64,000 nucleotides of DNA from NCBI GenBank assembly GCA_029202985.1, contig CP119316.1, positions 620,001-684,000 of the forward strand. The letters run 5' to 3'. The DNA is from Candidatus Andeanibacterium colombiense (GTDB taxonomy: Bacteria; Pseudomonadota; Alphaproteobacteria; Sphingomonadales; Sphingomonadaceae). Every line of letters begins with the position of its first letter. Position 1 is the first letter of the stretch. Positions 23,684 to 32,797 of the stretch are shown one piece after another. The notes beneath the pieces are model-generated. The model was given only the letters and a program-made list of their open reading frames with translations. It was not told the DNA's origin and searched no databases. Position numbers and translations under genes: made by a program.

Positions 23684-23908
23684 TCAGGAGAAAGCGAGCG
23701 CGAGCGCGACGACGGCCGCGATCAGGCCGAGCGCTTCGGTCACGGCGAAGCCGAAAATCAGGCGGCCGCCCATCTTGGCATCCGCTTCCGGATTGCGCAG
23801 CGCACCGTTGAGGTACTGGCCGAAGATCGCGCCCACGCCGATCGCGGCGAGACCCGCACCGATAGCCGCGAGACCCGCGCCGATAACTTTTGCCGAAGCC
23901 ACGTCCAT
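23684..23908 (-). CDS. atpE: ATP synthase F0 subunit c
   Basis: A hairpin of two membrane helices, 74 residues. Helix 1 is glycine/alanine-rich (AGLAAIGAGLAAIGVGAIFGQYL). The polar loop is RNPEADAKM, and helix 2 carries the proton-binding carboxylate Glu58 in GFAVTEALGLIAAVVALAL. It forms the rotating c-ring of the F0 motor. The residues around Glu58 look proton-type rather than sodium-type. It lies between atpB and b'. Confidence 0.97.
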   Translation of the reverse strand: MDVASAKVIGAGLAAIGAGLAAIGVGAIFGQYLNGALRNPEADAKMGGRLIFGFAVTEALGLIAAVVALALAFS

Positions 23909-23957
23909 GTTGAATACCTTTCGCTTGAACTGAAGTTTGGTGTTTTGAGATCCGACG

Positions 23958-24710
23958 TCAGTGAAGGTTCACTGCGTCGTTGAGATAGAGCGAGGCGAGC
24001 AGCGCAAACACATAGGCCTGCACCACCGCGATCAGCAGCTCCAGTGCGGTGAGCGCGATATTCACGCCCAGCGGGAGGATGCCGAAGACATAGGGAAGCG
24101 CGCCGAACGAACCGAGCGTCACCACGAAGGTGCCGAACACCTTCAGCAGCACGTGGCCGGCGGTCATGTTCGCGAAAAGCCGGATCGCGAGGGTGAACGG
24201 ACGCGACAGGAAGCTGAGGAATTCGATTATGAACACGAATACGCCCAGCACCAGCCCGGCGCCCTTCGGCCAGAACAGGCTGAAGAAATGCAGGCCGTGG
24301 CGTGCGAAGCCGACGATGCACACGGTCACGAACACCAGAAGCGCGAGGCCGAGGGTGACCGAGATATGGCTGGTCGGGGTGAACGCGCCGACCCACGGGA
24401 TCAGGCCCAGAAGGTTGCAGGCCAGCACGAAGATGAAGATCGAGAAGATCAGCGGAGCATAGCGGCGCCCTTCAGGCCCGACATTCTCGTCCAGCATCTT
24501 TCGCACGAAATCGTAGAGATATTCGACCGCTGCCTGCGCGCGCCCGGGCACCAGCTGCGGGCGCATCGTGCCGATCAGGAGAAAGCCGGAGATCGCGACG
24601 AGCGCGATCAGCATCCACAGCGAGCTGTTGGTGAACGACAGGTCGAACCCGCCCACCTCGATCGGGTGCAGCGTCTTCACCTCAAACTGGTGCATCGGGC
24701 CAGCCATCAA
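23958..24710 (-). CDS. atpB: ATP synthase F0 subunit a
   Basis: A membrane protein of 250 residues with five or six helices. The essential arginine is in LAIRLFANMTAGHVLL, and the conserved final segment LTALELLIAVVQAYVFALLASLYLNDAVNLH is present. Subunit a forms the proton half-channels against the c-ring. It is 17 bases after atpI and 49 bases before atpE. Confidence 0.97.
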   Translation of the reverse strand: MMAGPMHQFEVKTLHPIEVGGFDLSFTNSSLWMLIALVAISGFLLIGTMRPQLVPGRAQAAVEYLYDFVRKMLDENVGPEGRRYAPLIFSIFIFVLACNLLGLIPWVGAFTPTSHISVTLGLALLVFVTVCIVGFARHGLHFFSLFWPKGAGLVLGVFVFIIEFLSFLSRPFTLAIRLFANMTAGHVLLKVFGTFVVTLGSFGALPYVFGILPLGVNIALTALELLIAVVQAYVFALLASLYLNDAVNLH

Positions 24711-24727
24711 TCGTCCTTACATTCTCT

Positions 24728-25045
24728 TCAGTCAGCCGGATCGTTGCCGGGTTCGGCGTCGAATTCCCGCGAGGTCTGCATCGCCCGGCGCACCCCGGCG
24801 GCGAAGCCGAGGAGCAGCAGCGCGATCATGGCCCAGGGACGCGTCCCGGCATCGATCCAGTTGTCGATCATCCAGCCGATGAAGCCGGCGACCAACACGG
24901 TTCCCACGAATTCGATTCCGATTGCCCAGCCGCGCGTTTCCGCGCGGCCTTCGGCCGGAGTTACGCCGCGCTGGAGCTTCTGCTTCGCCGCGTCGATCCG
25001 GCGGTCGAGATCGGCCTTGCCGTCATTTCCGCCCGATTCGGTCAC
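24728..25045 (-). CDS. atpI: AtpI/AtpZ-type F0 assembly protein
   Basis: About 105 residues from a GTG at 25045; another GTG at 25120 would add 25 residues of poor quality, so the start is uncertain. The N-terminal half is charged (ADLDRRIDAAKQKLQRG). It is followed by two membrane helices, AIGIEFVGTVLVAGFIGWMIDNWID and AMIALLLLGFAAGVRRAM, the DUF/AtpI pattern. AtpI helps assemble the c-ring or handles Mg2+ in the F0 operon. Its place as the first gene of the F0 operon supports the call. Confidence 0.85.
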   Translation of the reverse strand: MTESGGNDGKADLDRRIDAAKQKLQRGVTPAEGRAETRGWAIGIEFVGTVLVAGFIGWMIDNWIDAGTRPWAMIALLLLGFAAGVRRAMQTSREFDAEPGNDPAD

Positions 25046-25175
25046 GTTGAAAAGCCCTGTGAACGGCGTCCCGAAGGACGAACTCGCATCAATAAATGCA
25101 TCTTCAGCCCACACCGGCACTCGGCGGGGGCTGAAAGCGCGCTCCCTCTAGGAAGCGATCAGGGGGAAGTCAACC

Positions 25176-25198
25176 GCCCTGCCCGACTGCGGCAGGGC
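25176..25198. terminator. GC-rich hairpin between ydbL and atpI
   Basis: GCCCTGCC and GGCAGGGC flank a seven-base loop. There is no clear T-run on either strand, so it may be a weak terminator after the ydbL transcript or a pause site. Confidence 0.35.
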
Positions 25199-25204
25199 CC
25201 CGGA

Positions 25205-25597
25205 TCAGGGGCAGCGGCTATCGCGCTGCGGCGGGGCCGAGGTGCGGGTCTGCCATGCGCCGCCCGGGGCCTGGTATTTCTCGCCCACCGCGGTGTCGCG
25301 GATGTTCTTGCAGCCCGAGCCGAAGGCGAAATCCTCGACCGTCACGCCCGAGGCCGAGGCGCCCTTGGTGTAGACCGCCTTGCGCTGGATATTGATGTCG
25401 TTGACCATCTTGGTCAGCGCCGGCGTGGCCCCGGCAACGATCCCCAAATAGCCGTCCATCTTCTCGCCCACCTCGCCGGCGGTGCGCGCGGCCTGATAGG
25501 CGGGATCGCGCTGCGCCAGCGCGGGTGCGGCAACCAGGCCGAGCACGGCGAGCGCCGCGGCAGCCTTCAGAACCGTGTTCGATTTAAACCTGATCAT
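25205..25597 (-). CDS. ydbL: YdbL family (DUF1318) secreted protein
   Basis: A protein of 130 residues with a signal peptide (MIRFKSNTVLKAAAALAVLGLVAAPALA, cleavage after ALA). The DUF1318 core runs from RTAGEVGEKMDGYLGIV to VNDINIQRKAVYTKGA. AAGGTG precedes the ATG. In Enterobacteria YdbL works with YnbE and YdbH in transport of phospholipids to the outer membrane. All three genes are adjacent here in the order ydbH-ynbE-ydbL. The C-terminal segment ends with two cysteines (SGCKNI and RDSRCP) that could form a disulfide. Confidence 0.87.
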   Translation of the reverse strand: MIRFKSNTVLKAAAALAVLGLVAAPALAQRDPAYQAARTAGEVGEKMDGYLGIVAGATPALTKMVNDINIQRKAVYTKGASASGVTVEDFAFGSGCKNIRDTAVGEKYQAPGGAWQTRTSAPPQRDSRCP

Positions 25598-25609
25598 CGC
25601 ATGTCACCT

Positions 25610-25783
25610 TCAGAAAATGCCCGAATTCTGTTCGATCGTGTTCTCCACATCCTGCTGGATCTTGTAGAGAACCTCCTGCTTGATGTTGATGTTCAGCTCG
25701 ATCACGATCGGCTTGTCGGGCGCATTCACCGAAATGCAGCCCGGCAGCACGGCCAATGCCGGAACCGCCATCAACAGTCTCAT
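25610..25783 (-). CDS. ynbE: YnbE-like lipoprotein
   Basis: A small lipoprotein of 57 residues from MRLLMAVPALAVLPGC; LPGC is the lipobox. Earlier in-frame starts at 25813 and 25864 exist. The latter overlaps the ydbH stop as ATGA but would put 43 residues before the lipid-anchored cysteine, too many for a signal peptide. The mature part IELNINIKQEVLYKIQQDVENTIEQ matches the YnbE family, which anchors YdbH to the outer membrane. It lies between ydbH and ydbL. Confidence 0.85.
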   Translation of the reverse strand: MRLLMAVPALAVLPGCISVNAPDKPIVIELNINIKQEVLYKIQQDVENTIEQNSGIF

Positions 25784-25860
25784 CGCCCCCGCACAGCTCC
25801 CTTTCGTCGCCATTGGCACTCTATGCGCCGTGGACCCGCTGGAGGTCAATTTCAGGACGT

Positions 25861-28800
25861 TCATGGCATGGGCTCACTTTCTCGGGGCTGAATGTGCCCG
25901 TCAGCTTCTGGAAGGTCTTCGGGCTTGATCGCCGGAAGCGGCGCCAGCACCGGGTGCTCGATGATCTTGCCGTTGGCGTCGAGCAGGCCGAGCGTCTTCG
26001 GGTCGCGGACATAGGCCGGATCGTACATCGACTTGAGATTGCCGATCAGCTGATAGAACGGCGCGCGGATGTTCACGTTGAAGCGGATCGGCAGCTTGGC
26101 GAGCCGCCGGGTGATGAAGTTCTGCTTGGTGCCCTCGCCCTGGCGAATCCCGTCGAAGCGCACGCGGGTAACGATCTCGCCGCTCAGCGATCCGCCGAGC
26201 TGGATCTCCATCGAGCGGTAATCGAGCGATTTGAGCATGTCGAAGGCGTAGTTCGCCATCGGGTTCATGTCCTCATAGGTCAGCGCGCCGACATAGGCGA
26301 TATTGCCGCCGGGCGGCCGCGCGGTCAGCACCCCGTTGTCGATCCGGCCGCCGTTCTGGTCGAACACCAGCGGCACGCTGCCGTCGAAGATCCCGGTCGC
26401 GGACAGATTCGCCAGCCCCATCCGCTGGAGGAACTGCGCCGCATCGACCCCGATCAGCTTGAGCACGAAGCGCCGCTCTTCCGGCGCGGTCAGCACGGTC
26501 GCGGTCGGCTGCAGCTCCAGCGTCCCGCCGACGAACGGCCAGCTCCCGCCGAGCACGACCATGCGGTAGCCCGGTTCGAGCTGGAAGCGCAGTTCGCCGC
26601 GATCCACCGCGATGCCAGGGTTGAAACTCTCGATCGTGATATGCTGGTTCGGCGCGGTGACCATGCCGAGCAGATCGGTGAACTCGATCGTGCCGGCCAC
26701 GCCCTCGACCGGGCCGAAGGCGGCGGCGAAATCGAATTTGTCGGTGGTGAAGCTGCCGTGACTGGTCACCGCGTTGGCATTCCAGTCGATCCGCCCGCTG
26801 CCGCTGACCGTGCCCTTCGCATCGGCGACCACGCCAAGCGCGAGGCCGCTCAGCGTGGCGGGCTGGAGCGCGCCGTCGAACAGGATTCCGGGGATAGTCA
26901 GATCGGCATGGCCGGCCGCATTGCCGAGATCGTGGGCGATGTCGGCCTTCACAATCAGCCGGTCGCTCTTCGGCTCGCGCAATTCGGCGGTGGCGGCAAT
27001 GCGGTTGTCCGCGAGGGTCAGCACCGCATCGCGCGCTGCGAGCGGCTCGAACCGGCCGGGCTGCTGGCGGTCCCGCAGGGTGAAGGCACCGCCGGTGAGT
27101 TCGAGCCTTCCATCCACATAGCGCCAGTTGCCCTGTGCCCCGAGCACATCGAGCGGGACCGCGTAGAGCAGCACGTCGGTGCCGGAGAAATGGCCGGCTA
27201 TGTCATTCGCGATCTTCGCGTCGATCGCCGCGATGCGGAACTGGGTGGGTGCATCGACCGCGCCCAGGCCGACATCGATGTCCTTCGCGACCAGACTGCC
27301 CGGCCAGGCGAGCCCGACCGCGCCGGTCTTGAGCCGCAGCGGGGTTTCGCCCAGCCGTCCGCTGAGTTCGAGCGACGGCGCGCCGGCCGCGATCCGCGTA
27401 CCCCGCGCGTCGCTGCGGACGATCGCCGAGCCGGTCGGCGGGCACAGGGTAAGGCTGCGCCGGTCGAGCGTCAGGCTGGAGAGCGTCAGCCGGTCGAACG
27501 CGATCGCGGTGCAGCGCTTCCACAAGGTCAGCCCGGCCGAGCGGCTCCAGCTGCCGTTGATCGGCACCGCCAGCCCGCGCGCATCGCCCCCGGGGACCGC
27601 TCCGCTGGCCCGCGCGCGGCCGGAAAAGCCGAGCGCCCCGCCCGGCGCCTGCGCCACCACAAGTTCGGGCAGTTCGAGGCTGGAGCGACCGGCCCGGTAT
27701 TCGGCCATCCGCATCCGCAACAGCAGTTCGTTATTCGCGCCGCGCTCCATTCGCCCGGCGATCCGCGGCAGGCCGGCCCCGCCGGTCGAGAAATTGCCCG
27801 CGAACCGCGCCGGGCCCGCGCCGCTGCCCGAAAGCTGGAGGCCCGACACCGCGAGCAGCGTATCGCCGCCCGATCCGCGTAGCCGCCCTTCCGGCATCAC
27901 CAGGCTCAGCACCTGCCCGGTCTTGCGCAGTGTCAGCCCGGCGGCGAGCGAGCTGCCCTTGCCCTCACGTGCGAGCGCGGTGCGGATCTGCGCGAGCATC
28001 GGCCCGAGCAGCGTGCCGGAAGCCGAGCGCGCATAGCTGCCCAGCGCCCGGTCGAGCCCCGGCCCGGGCCGCAGCCCGCTGCCGGCTATATCCGCCTGGA
28101 TCTCGCTGCCCTGGCGGATTCGCGCCTGGCCCTTGAGGCCGAGCCGGTCCAGCGCCAGCTGCGGCGTGGCGATCCGCTCAAGCGCGAGATCGTAGCCGGC
28201 GGTCAGGCCGCCCTTGCGCCATGCGATTCGGGTGGTGCCGCCGAAGCCGGCGGCGCGGTTGTCGCCATAGGCCAGCGCGCCGGCCTTGAGCCCGCCCTCG
28301 CCCTCGAAGCCCTTGAAGTCGCGGTCGAGCTTCAGGTCGAGCTGGATCCCGGCCTGGTTCAGCGCCAGCCCGTTCGCGCAGGCCAGCGACTGCAGCCGCA
28401 GCGGCCCCTTGAAGCCCGGCTGGACATTGTCGATCCCGATCGCGCCGTAAAGCGTCGCGCCACCCGCCGCGCAGCCGGCCAGCGCCAGCTTGGGCGCGGT
28501 TGCGGCGAGGATGCCCTTGAACCCGCTGCGCAGATTGCCCGAACCCTGCACCTTGATCCCGATCGCGCCGTAATCGCTGTCGATCAGCGCGCGCGCATCG
28601 TCGATCTCGGCATCCATGTCGGGCAGGCGGAACGGTTCTTTCGACGTTCCGCCGAACAGCACCTTGTCGAGCGCGCCGAAGCTGAGCTTACCCTTGCGGT
28701 ACGAACCGTAGAGCCGCGGCCTGACCGCGCGAATCGACGAGATGCCGACCAGCGGCCAGCGCGGCTCGATCGCAACCTCGATCCGTTCGATGGTGAGGTC

Positions 28801-29052
28801 GGGGTGTTTGGGATCGCCGACCACGATGTCGGTCAGCACTTCGCGGCGCGGACCGATCGATTCGACCTTGTAGCTCGCCTCGAGCCCGAGCTTGGCGAGC
28901 TGCGCGGTGATGAAATCCGCCGCCAGCCGCTCGCGCGAAAGCCACGCCCAGGCCAGCGCCGCGCACAGCAGTAGCGCAAGCACCGCCAGCAGCCGCCGCG
29001 CGAATCTGCGACGGGGAGCCGGGTTTGAAGCCTCGTCGATCTGCTCCGCCAT
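25861..29052 (-). CDS. ydbH: YdbH family AsmA-like intermembrane phospholipid transport protein
   Basis: A protein of 1,063 residues from the ATG at 29052. A short basic N terminus leads into one membrane helix (RRLLAVLALLLCAALAWAWL). The rest is a long series of beta-strand-rich repeats, as in AsmA/TamB/YhdP proteins that form a lipid-conducting bridge across the periplasm. The C-terminal dicarboxylate domain region includes GTLELQPTATVL, DQNGGRIDNGVLTARPPGG and RVRFDGIRQGEGTKQNFITRRLAKLPIRF, typical of YdbH. It forms an operon with ynbE and ydbL and is divergent from radC. Confidence 0.9.
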   Translation of the reverse strand: MAEQIDEASNPAPRRRFARRLLAVLALLLCAALAWAWLSRERLAADFITAQLAKLGLEASYKVESIGPRREVLTDIVVGDPKHPDLTIERIEVAIEPRWPLVGISSIRAVRPRLYGSYRKGKLSFGALDKVLFGGTSKEPFRLPDMDAEIDDARALIDSDYGAIGIKVQGSGNLRSGFKGILAATAPKLALAGCAAGGATLYGAIGIDNVQPGFKGPLRLQSLACANGLALNQAGIQLDLKLDRDFKGFEGEGGLKAGALAYGDNRAAGFGGTTRIAWRKGGLTAGYDLALERIATPQLALDRLGLKGQARIRQGSEIQADIAGSGLRPGPGLDRALGSYARSASGTLLGPMLAQIRTALAREGKGSSLAAGLTLRKTGQVLSLVMPEGRLRGSGGDTLLAVSGLQLSGSGAGPARFAGNFSTGGAGLPRIAGRMERGANNELLLRMRMAEYRAGRSSLELPELVVAQAPGGALGFSGRARASGAVPGGDARGLAVPINGSWSRSAGLTLWKRCTAIAFDRLTLSSLTLDRRSLTLCPPTGSAIVRSDARGTRIAAGAPSLELSGRLGETPLRLKTGAVGLAWPGSLVAKDIDVGLGAVDAPTQFRIAAIDAKIANDIAGHFSGTDVLLYAVPLDVLGAQGNWRYVDGRLELTGGAFTLRDRQQPGRFEPLAARDAVLTLADNRIAATAELREPKSDRLIVKADIAHDLGNAAGHADLTIPGILFDGALQPATLSGLALGVVADAKGTVSGSGRIDWNANAVTSHGSFTTDKFDFAAAFGPVEGVAGTIEFTDLLGMVTAPNQHITIESFNPGIAVDRGELRFQLEPGYRMVVLGGSWPFVGGTLELQPTATVLTAPEERRFVLKLIGVDAAQFLQRMGLANLSATGIFDGSVPLVFDQNGGRIDNGVLTARPPGGNIAYVGALTYEDMNPMANYAFDMLKSLDYRSMEIQLGGSLSGEIVTRVRFDGIRQGEGTKQNFITRRLAKLPIRFNVNIRAPFYQLIGNLKSMYDPAYVRDPKTLGLLDANGKIIEHPVLAPLPAIKPEDLPEADGHIQPRESEPMP

Positions 29053-29125
29053 CCTCTCACACTTGCGCGAACAGGCCGCCAAAGGCAATGCACAGCTTGG
29101 AAACGCGAATGCCCGGGGGACGCGC

Positions 29126-29809
29126 GTGGCTGATAGTGGGGACACCAGTGCCGGACACCGCGCGCGCCTGCGCCAGCGCCTGCTCACCGGCGGGGCGGAG
29201 GCGCTGGCCGATTACGAAGTGCTCGAATACCTCCTCGCGACCGCCCGCCCGCGGATCGACACCAAGCCGCTCGCCAAGGGGCTGATCCAGCGCTTCGGCT
29301 CGCTCGCGGGAGTGCTCAACGCCGATCCCGCGGCGCTTGCCGATCATCCCGGCATGGGCGAAACCTCGGCCGCCGCACTCAAGATCGTCGCCCTCGCCGC
29401 CCGCCGCCTCGCGCGGCAGGAAGTGCGCGACCAGCCGGTGCTCGGCAGCTGGCAGGCGCTGCTCGACTATCTCCACATCGACATGGCCCATCTGACGGTC
29501 GAGCGGGTCCGGGTGCTCTATCTCAATACGCAGAACATGCTGATTCTCGACGATCACGTCGGCGATGGCTCGGTCGACGAAGCGGCGATCCACCCGCGCG
29601 AAGTGATCCGCCGCGGGCTCGACATTGGCGCGACCGCGCTGATTCTGGTCCATAACCACCCCTCCGGCTCCCCCGAACCGAGCCGCGCCGACATCCAGAT
29701 CACCCAGCGGATCGCGGAGGCCGGGCGGCTGCTGGGCATCGTGGTCCACGATCACGTGATCGTCGGGCGCGAGGGGCATGTGAGCCTGAAGGCGAAGGGG
29801 CTGATTTGA
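29126..29809 (+). CDS. radC: RadC family JAMM-domain protein
   Basis: About 227 residues from a GTG at 29126, preceded by GGGGA; upstream in-frame codons overlap ydbH. The N-terminal HhH region has LADYEVLEYLLATA and HPGMGETSAAALKIV. The C-terminal JAMM/MPN+ metal site is in ILVHNHPSGSPEPSRADIQITQRI (HxH then Asp). The radC name is historical: a role in DNA repair was withdrawn, and the biochemical function is unsettled. It is divergent from ydbH and convergent with the DUF3857 gene. Confidence 0.93.
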   Translation: MADSGDTSAGHRARLRQRLLTGGAEALADYEVLEYLLATARPRIDTKPLAKGLIQRFGSLAGVLNADPAALADHPGMGETSAAALKIVALAARRLARQEVRDQPVLGSWQALLDYLHIDMAHLTVERVRVLYLNTQNMLILDDHVGDGSVDEAAIHPREVIRRGLDIGATALILVHNHPSGSPEPSRADIQITQRIAEAGRLLGIVVHDHVIVGREGHVSLKAKGLI

Positions 29810-29811
29810 CC

Positions 29812-29879
29812 CCTCCGTCATTGCGAGGAGCTAGCGACGCGGCAACTGGATTGCTTCGCTTCGCTCGCAATGACGGAGG
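29812..29879. repeat. Nested palindromic repeat between convergent genes (copy 2)
   Basis: Perfect 16-base inverted arms: CCTCCGTCATTGCGAG (29812-29827) and CTCGCAATGACGGAGG (29864-29879). The centre has ACTGGATTGCTTCGC, related to copy 1. It fits almost exactly between the radC stop (29809) and the stop of the convergent gene (29883). It is the same family as the repeat at 21761-21850. Confidence 0.85.
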
Positions 29880-29882
29880 TTG

Positions 29883-32681
29883 TTACGAAGCCGGCGCGCT
29901 GATCCCATACTTCTCATAGGTCGCCTTCAGGCTGGGGCTCATCCGCAGCGCCTGGTCGATATCCTTGCGGCCGTCCTTGTCGCCCATGCCGGCGCGTACG
30001 ATCCCGCGCATGTAGAGCGAGTTCGCCAGACCCGGCGCGGCGCTGAGCGCGGCGTTGAGGTCGGCCAGTGCCTCGGGCAGTTTGCCCTGGCGGAAATAGG
30101 CCATCGCCCGGCTGTCGAGCACCGGCGGAGCCCAGCCGCCGCTCTCGACCGCCTTGGTGCATTGCGCGATCATCGCGTCGCCGCCGACCTGCCAGGTGCC
30201 CATGTGCCAGCAGATATTATTGAGTAGCTGGGGGTCGCCGGGCCGTTCGGCCAGCGATTTTTCGAGCAGCGCCAGCCCGTCGTCGCCCTTGCCCGCCATG
30301 CCGAGCAACTGTGCCTTGACCGCGACCAATGCCGCTTCGCCCTCAAGGTCGTTCTCGTAGTCGCCGACCAGCGCGAGCGCTTCCTTGACCTCGCCGTAAT
30401 CGCCCATTGCAACCGCTTCCTGCAGCGCGTTCTCGGGCGTCGGATCGAGTTCGAACGCGCTGCGCACCGCGGCCAGCGCCTCTTTCGGGCGGCCCAGCTG
30501 CTGGAGCAGGCTCGAGCGGCTGAACCAGGTGCCCGAACTGGGCGTGAGCGCGAGCGCCTGGTCGACATCGGCCAGCGCGCCGGTCCAGTCGAGCAGGCTG
30601 CTGCGGAACCCGGCGCGCGCGAGAAACGGCGCGGCATCCTTCGGATCCTTCGCGATCAGCTTCGCATAGGCCGCTTCGACCGGGGCGAGCAGCTTGCGGT
30701 CGGCCGGCGTGGTATAGTCCCACGCGCGCTTCACCCCCTCGGGCGCGCGCAGGCTGAGCTTGCCGACCCCGAAACGCGCCGACTTGGCCTTTTCGGCGCT
30801 GATCGCCGCGGGATCGACTTCGGTCAACGTCGCGGCGAGCTGTTCCTTCACCGTCAGCGTGCCGCCCGAAAGCGCCGAATCGCGCGAGATCGTGGCGCCG
30901 GCGATCTCGGTATCGACTACTTCGCGCCCGCGCGTTTCGAACCCCTTGCCGCCTAGGGGCAGCAGCACCTTGAGATCGGTGACGAAGGTGTAGGGTCCGG
31001 CCATCTGCACCGGAATGTCCTTCCACGCCGCCCGCGCGCGGTCGGCCGAGAAGGCGAAGTCGCTCGCCGGCAGGCCCGGCAGATATTCATGCGCGATCCC
31101 GCGCTCGAACTGCCACTGCGGCTTGGCCATGCCGTGGGCGGTCACGGTCGCCCGCGCGGCCTCGTCGTCATAGGTCAGCGTATAGTCGAGCAGGTCGCCC
31201 TCGCCGACCAGCGAGGTCACCAGCGAGGTGACGAATTTCTCGCGCGCATCCTCGCTCGGCTGGATCGCCCAGGCGCGCAGGCTCGCGCCGACCGGCCCGT
31301 TGAGCTGGATCGTCGCGGTGTAGAGCGCGGGCATGTCGATCCCCGCCGACTGGTCGAGCACCAGCGACAGGCTGCGGTCGGGCTGCGTGAGCGGGCGCTG
31401 GACCATCGGCACCAGATCCGCCCCCTCGGGCGTGATCGGCAGCGCATATTTGAACGGCGGCACTTCGGCCACGTTCGACAGGCGCGAGCCGGAAGACGTT
31501 CCATCGAACCAGTAATCCTGCCCCGCGATATGCGCGAGCACGATCATGTGATCGAAATCGGCCGGCATCGGCAGCAGCAGCGGCGCGGCATCGCCCGCCT
31601 GGCTGTGGACCGCGACGACTTCGGCCGAAATGCCCATCTCGCGCAGCATCGCCAGCAGCAGCAGCGACTTCGCCTTGCAATCGCCATAGCGCAATTGCCA
31701 CGTCTGTTCGGGCTTCTGCGGCAGGTAATTGCCGCCGTCGAGCCCGTTGGCGAGGTAGGAAATCTCGTCTTGCACCAGCCGCAGCGCCAGCGTCGCGCGG
31801 GCCAGCGGGTCGCTCGCTTGCTTCTCGATCCCGGCGATCTTCTCCGCGATCTCGCCCTTCGGGTCGATCGAGCCGGCGGTCGCGAAATGCGGCGCGAGCG
31901 TGCGCGAGACATCCTGCCACGAAGCGAAGCTGCCGATCTGCAGCAGCGGCGCACGGCGGAAGCGATAGGGCGCGTCGAACGGAACATCGTCGCGCTTGGG
32001 CAACGGCAGCATCACCTCCAGCGTCTTGAAGCCGTTCTTCGCGACCGGCGCGGCCAGGCTGACATCCGGCCCGGCCTGCCATTTGACCGCCGCGCCTTCG
32101 GGCCACGACATGCGAATCCGGGCAAAGCCGATCTGCAGCGGCTCGGCCGGCAGCGCATCGAGCGACTGGAGCTTGTCGCCCAGCGCCTGATCGCCCTGCA
32201 CCGTGGTATAGGCGAGCCGCAACACATCGCCGACCCTCAGCCCCGGTACCGAAAGCGTCGCTGTCAACAGACCGTCGAGCGAACGCTGCTCCAGCTGGGC
32301 CTCGCGCCGGAGCACGGTGAACTTCGCCCCATCCTTCAGCACATCGATCGCCTGGCCGCCGCGCAATATCTCGACCCGGTTGACGATCAGATCGCCCTTG
32401 TCCGGCAGCCACGCGGCGGACAGTGTGCCCGCGGCGTTGAGCGTGTCGGGGCTGTCGATCCGCAGCGCGAAATCGCGGTATTCCCACACATTCCCGCCAT
32501 CGAGCCGCTTCTGCGTATCGGCCAGCACGATCGCCGGAGCCTCTGCGATCTGCTTGCCGGTCAGCTCCACCGGCACCACCCAGGCGGGCGGCGCGCGATA
32601 GAGCGGCTCGCTTCCGGCCAGCGCCGGCGCGGCGCCGCACAGCAGAAGAGCCATCAGCCCGAAACGGCAGGCGCGTGTCAT
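29883..32681 (-). CDS. DUF3857/transglutaminase-like protein with C-terminal TPR repeats
   Basis: A protein of 932 residues with a signal peptide (MTRACRFGLMALLLCGAAPALA). The N-terminal DUF3857 domain is followed by a transglutaminase-like core. In that core RYGDCKAKSLLLLAMLREMG carries the Cys, FDHMIVLAHI the His and YWFDGTSSG the Asp of a papain-like triad. The last 230 residues form tetratricopeptide repeats (ALADVDQALALTPSSGTWF and ALADLNAALSAAPGLANSL). Proteins of this build are common in sphingomonads and probably act in the periplasm on proteins or peptidoglycan. The substrate is unknown. Confidence 0.87.
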   Translation of the reverse strand: MTRACRFGLMALLLCGAAPALAGSEPLYRAPPAWVVPVELTGKQIAEAPAIVLADTQKRLDGGNVWEYRDFALRIDSPDTLNAAGTLSAAWLPDKGDLIVNRVEILRGGQAIDVLKDGAKFTVLRREAQLEQRSLDGLLTATLSVPGLRVGDVLRLAYTTVQGDQALGDKLQSLDALPAEPLQIGFARIRMSWPEGAAVKWQAGPDVSLAAPVAKNGFKTLEVMLPLPKRDDVPFDAPYRFRRAPLLQIGSFASWQDVSRTLAPHFATAGSIDPKGEIAEKIAGIEKQASDPLARATLALRLVQDEISYLANGLDGGNYLPQKPEQTWQLRYGDCKAKSLLLLAMLREMGISAEVVAVHSQAGDAAPLLLPMPADFDHMIVLAHIAGQDYWFDGTSSGSRLSNVAEVPPFKYALPITPEGADLVPMVQRPLTQPDRSLSLVLDQSAGIDMPALYTATIQLNGPVGASLRAWAIQPSEDAREKFVTSLVTSLVGEGDLLDYTLTYDDEAARATVTAHGMAKPQWQFERGIAHEYLPGLPASDFAFSADRARAAWKDIPVQMAGPYTFVTDLKVLLPLGGKGFETRGREVVDTEIAGATISRDSALSGGTLTVKEQLAATLTEVDPAAISAEKAKSARFGVGKLSLRAPEGVKRAWDYTTPADRKLLAPVEAAYAKLIAKDPKDAAPFLARAGFRSSLLDWTGALADVDQALALTPSSGTWFSRSSLLQQLGRPKEALAAVRSAFELDPTPENALQEAVAMGDYGEVKEALALVGDYENDLEGEAALVAVKAQLLGMAGKGDDGLALLEKSLAERPGDPQLLNNICWHMGTWQVGGDAMIAQCTKAVESGGWAPPVLDSRAMAYFRQGKLPEALADLNAALSAAPGLANSLYMRGIVRAGMGDKDGRKDIDQALRMSPSLKATYEKYGISAPAS

Positions 32682-32759
32682 CCGAAAATCCCCGTTAGCT
32701 TTGGGGCGATGTTGGCAGAGCGCCGCGCGGGGAGCAATCCGGGAGATGGTTTCCCCCTT

Positions 32760-32782
32760 TCCTCTCCCGTTGACGGGAGAAG
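32760..32782. repeat. 23-bp repeat before copC (copy 1)
   Basis: A hairpin-forming repeat (CTCCCG-TTGA-CGGGAG core) is identical over 23 bases to 34121-34143. The two copies lie just outside each end of copCD, in the same orientation. Similar sequences are probably dispersed elsewhere in the genome. Confidence 0.8.
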
Positions 32783-32797
32783 GGCGCCTCATCCCGC

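Noticed and set aside
25045..25120. Extended N terminus of atpI from GTG 25120
   Set aside because: The extra 25 residues do not resemble the family start, and neither GTG has a strong ribosome site; the shorter form is listed with the uncertainty noted.
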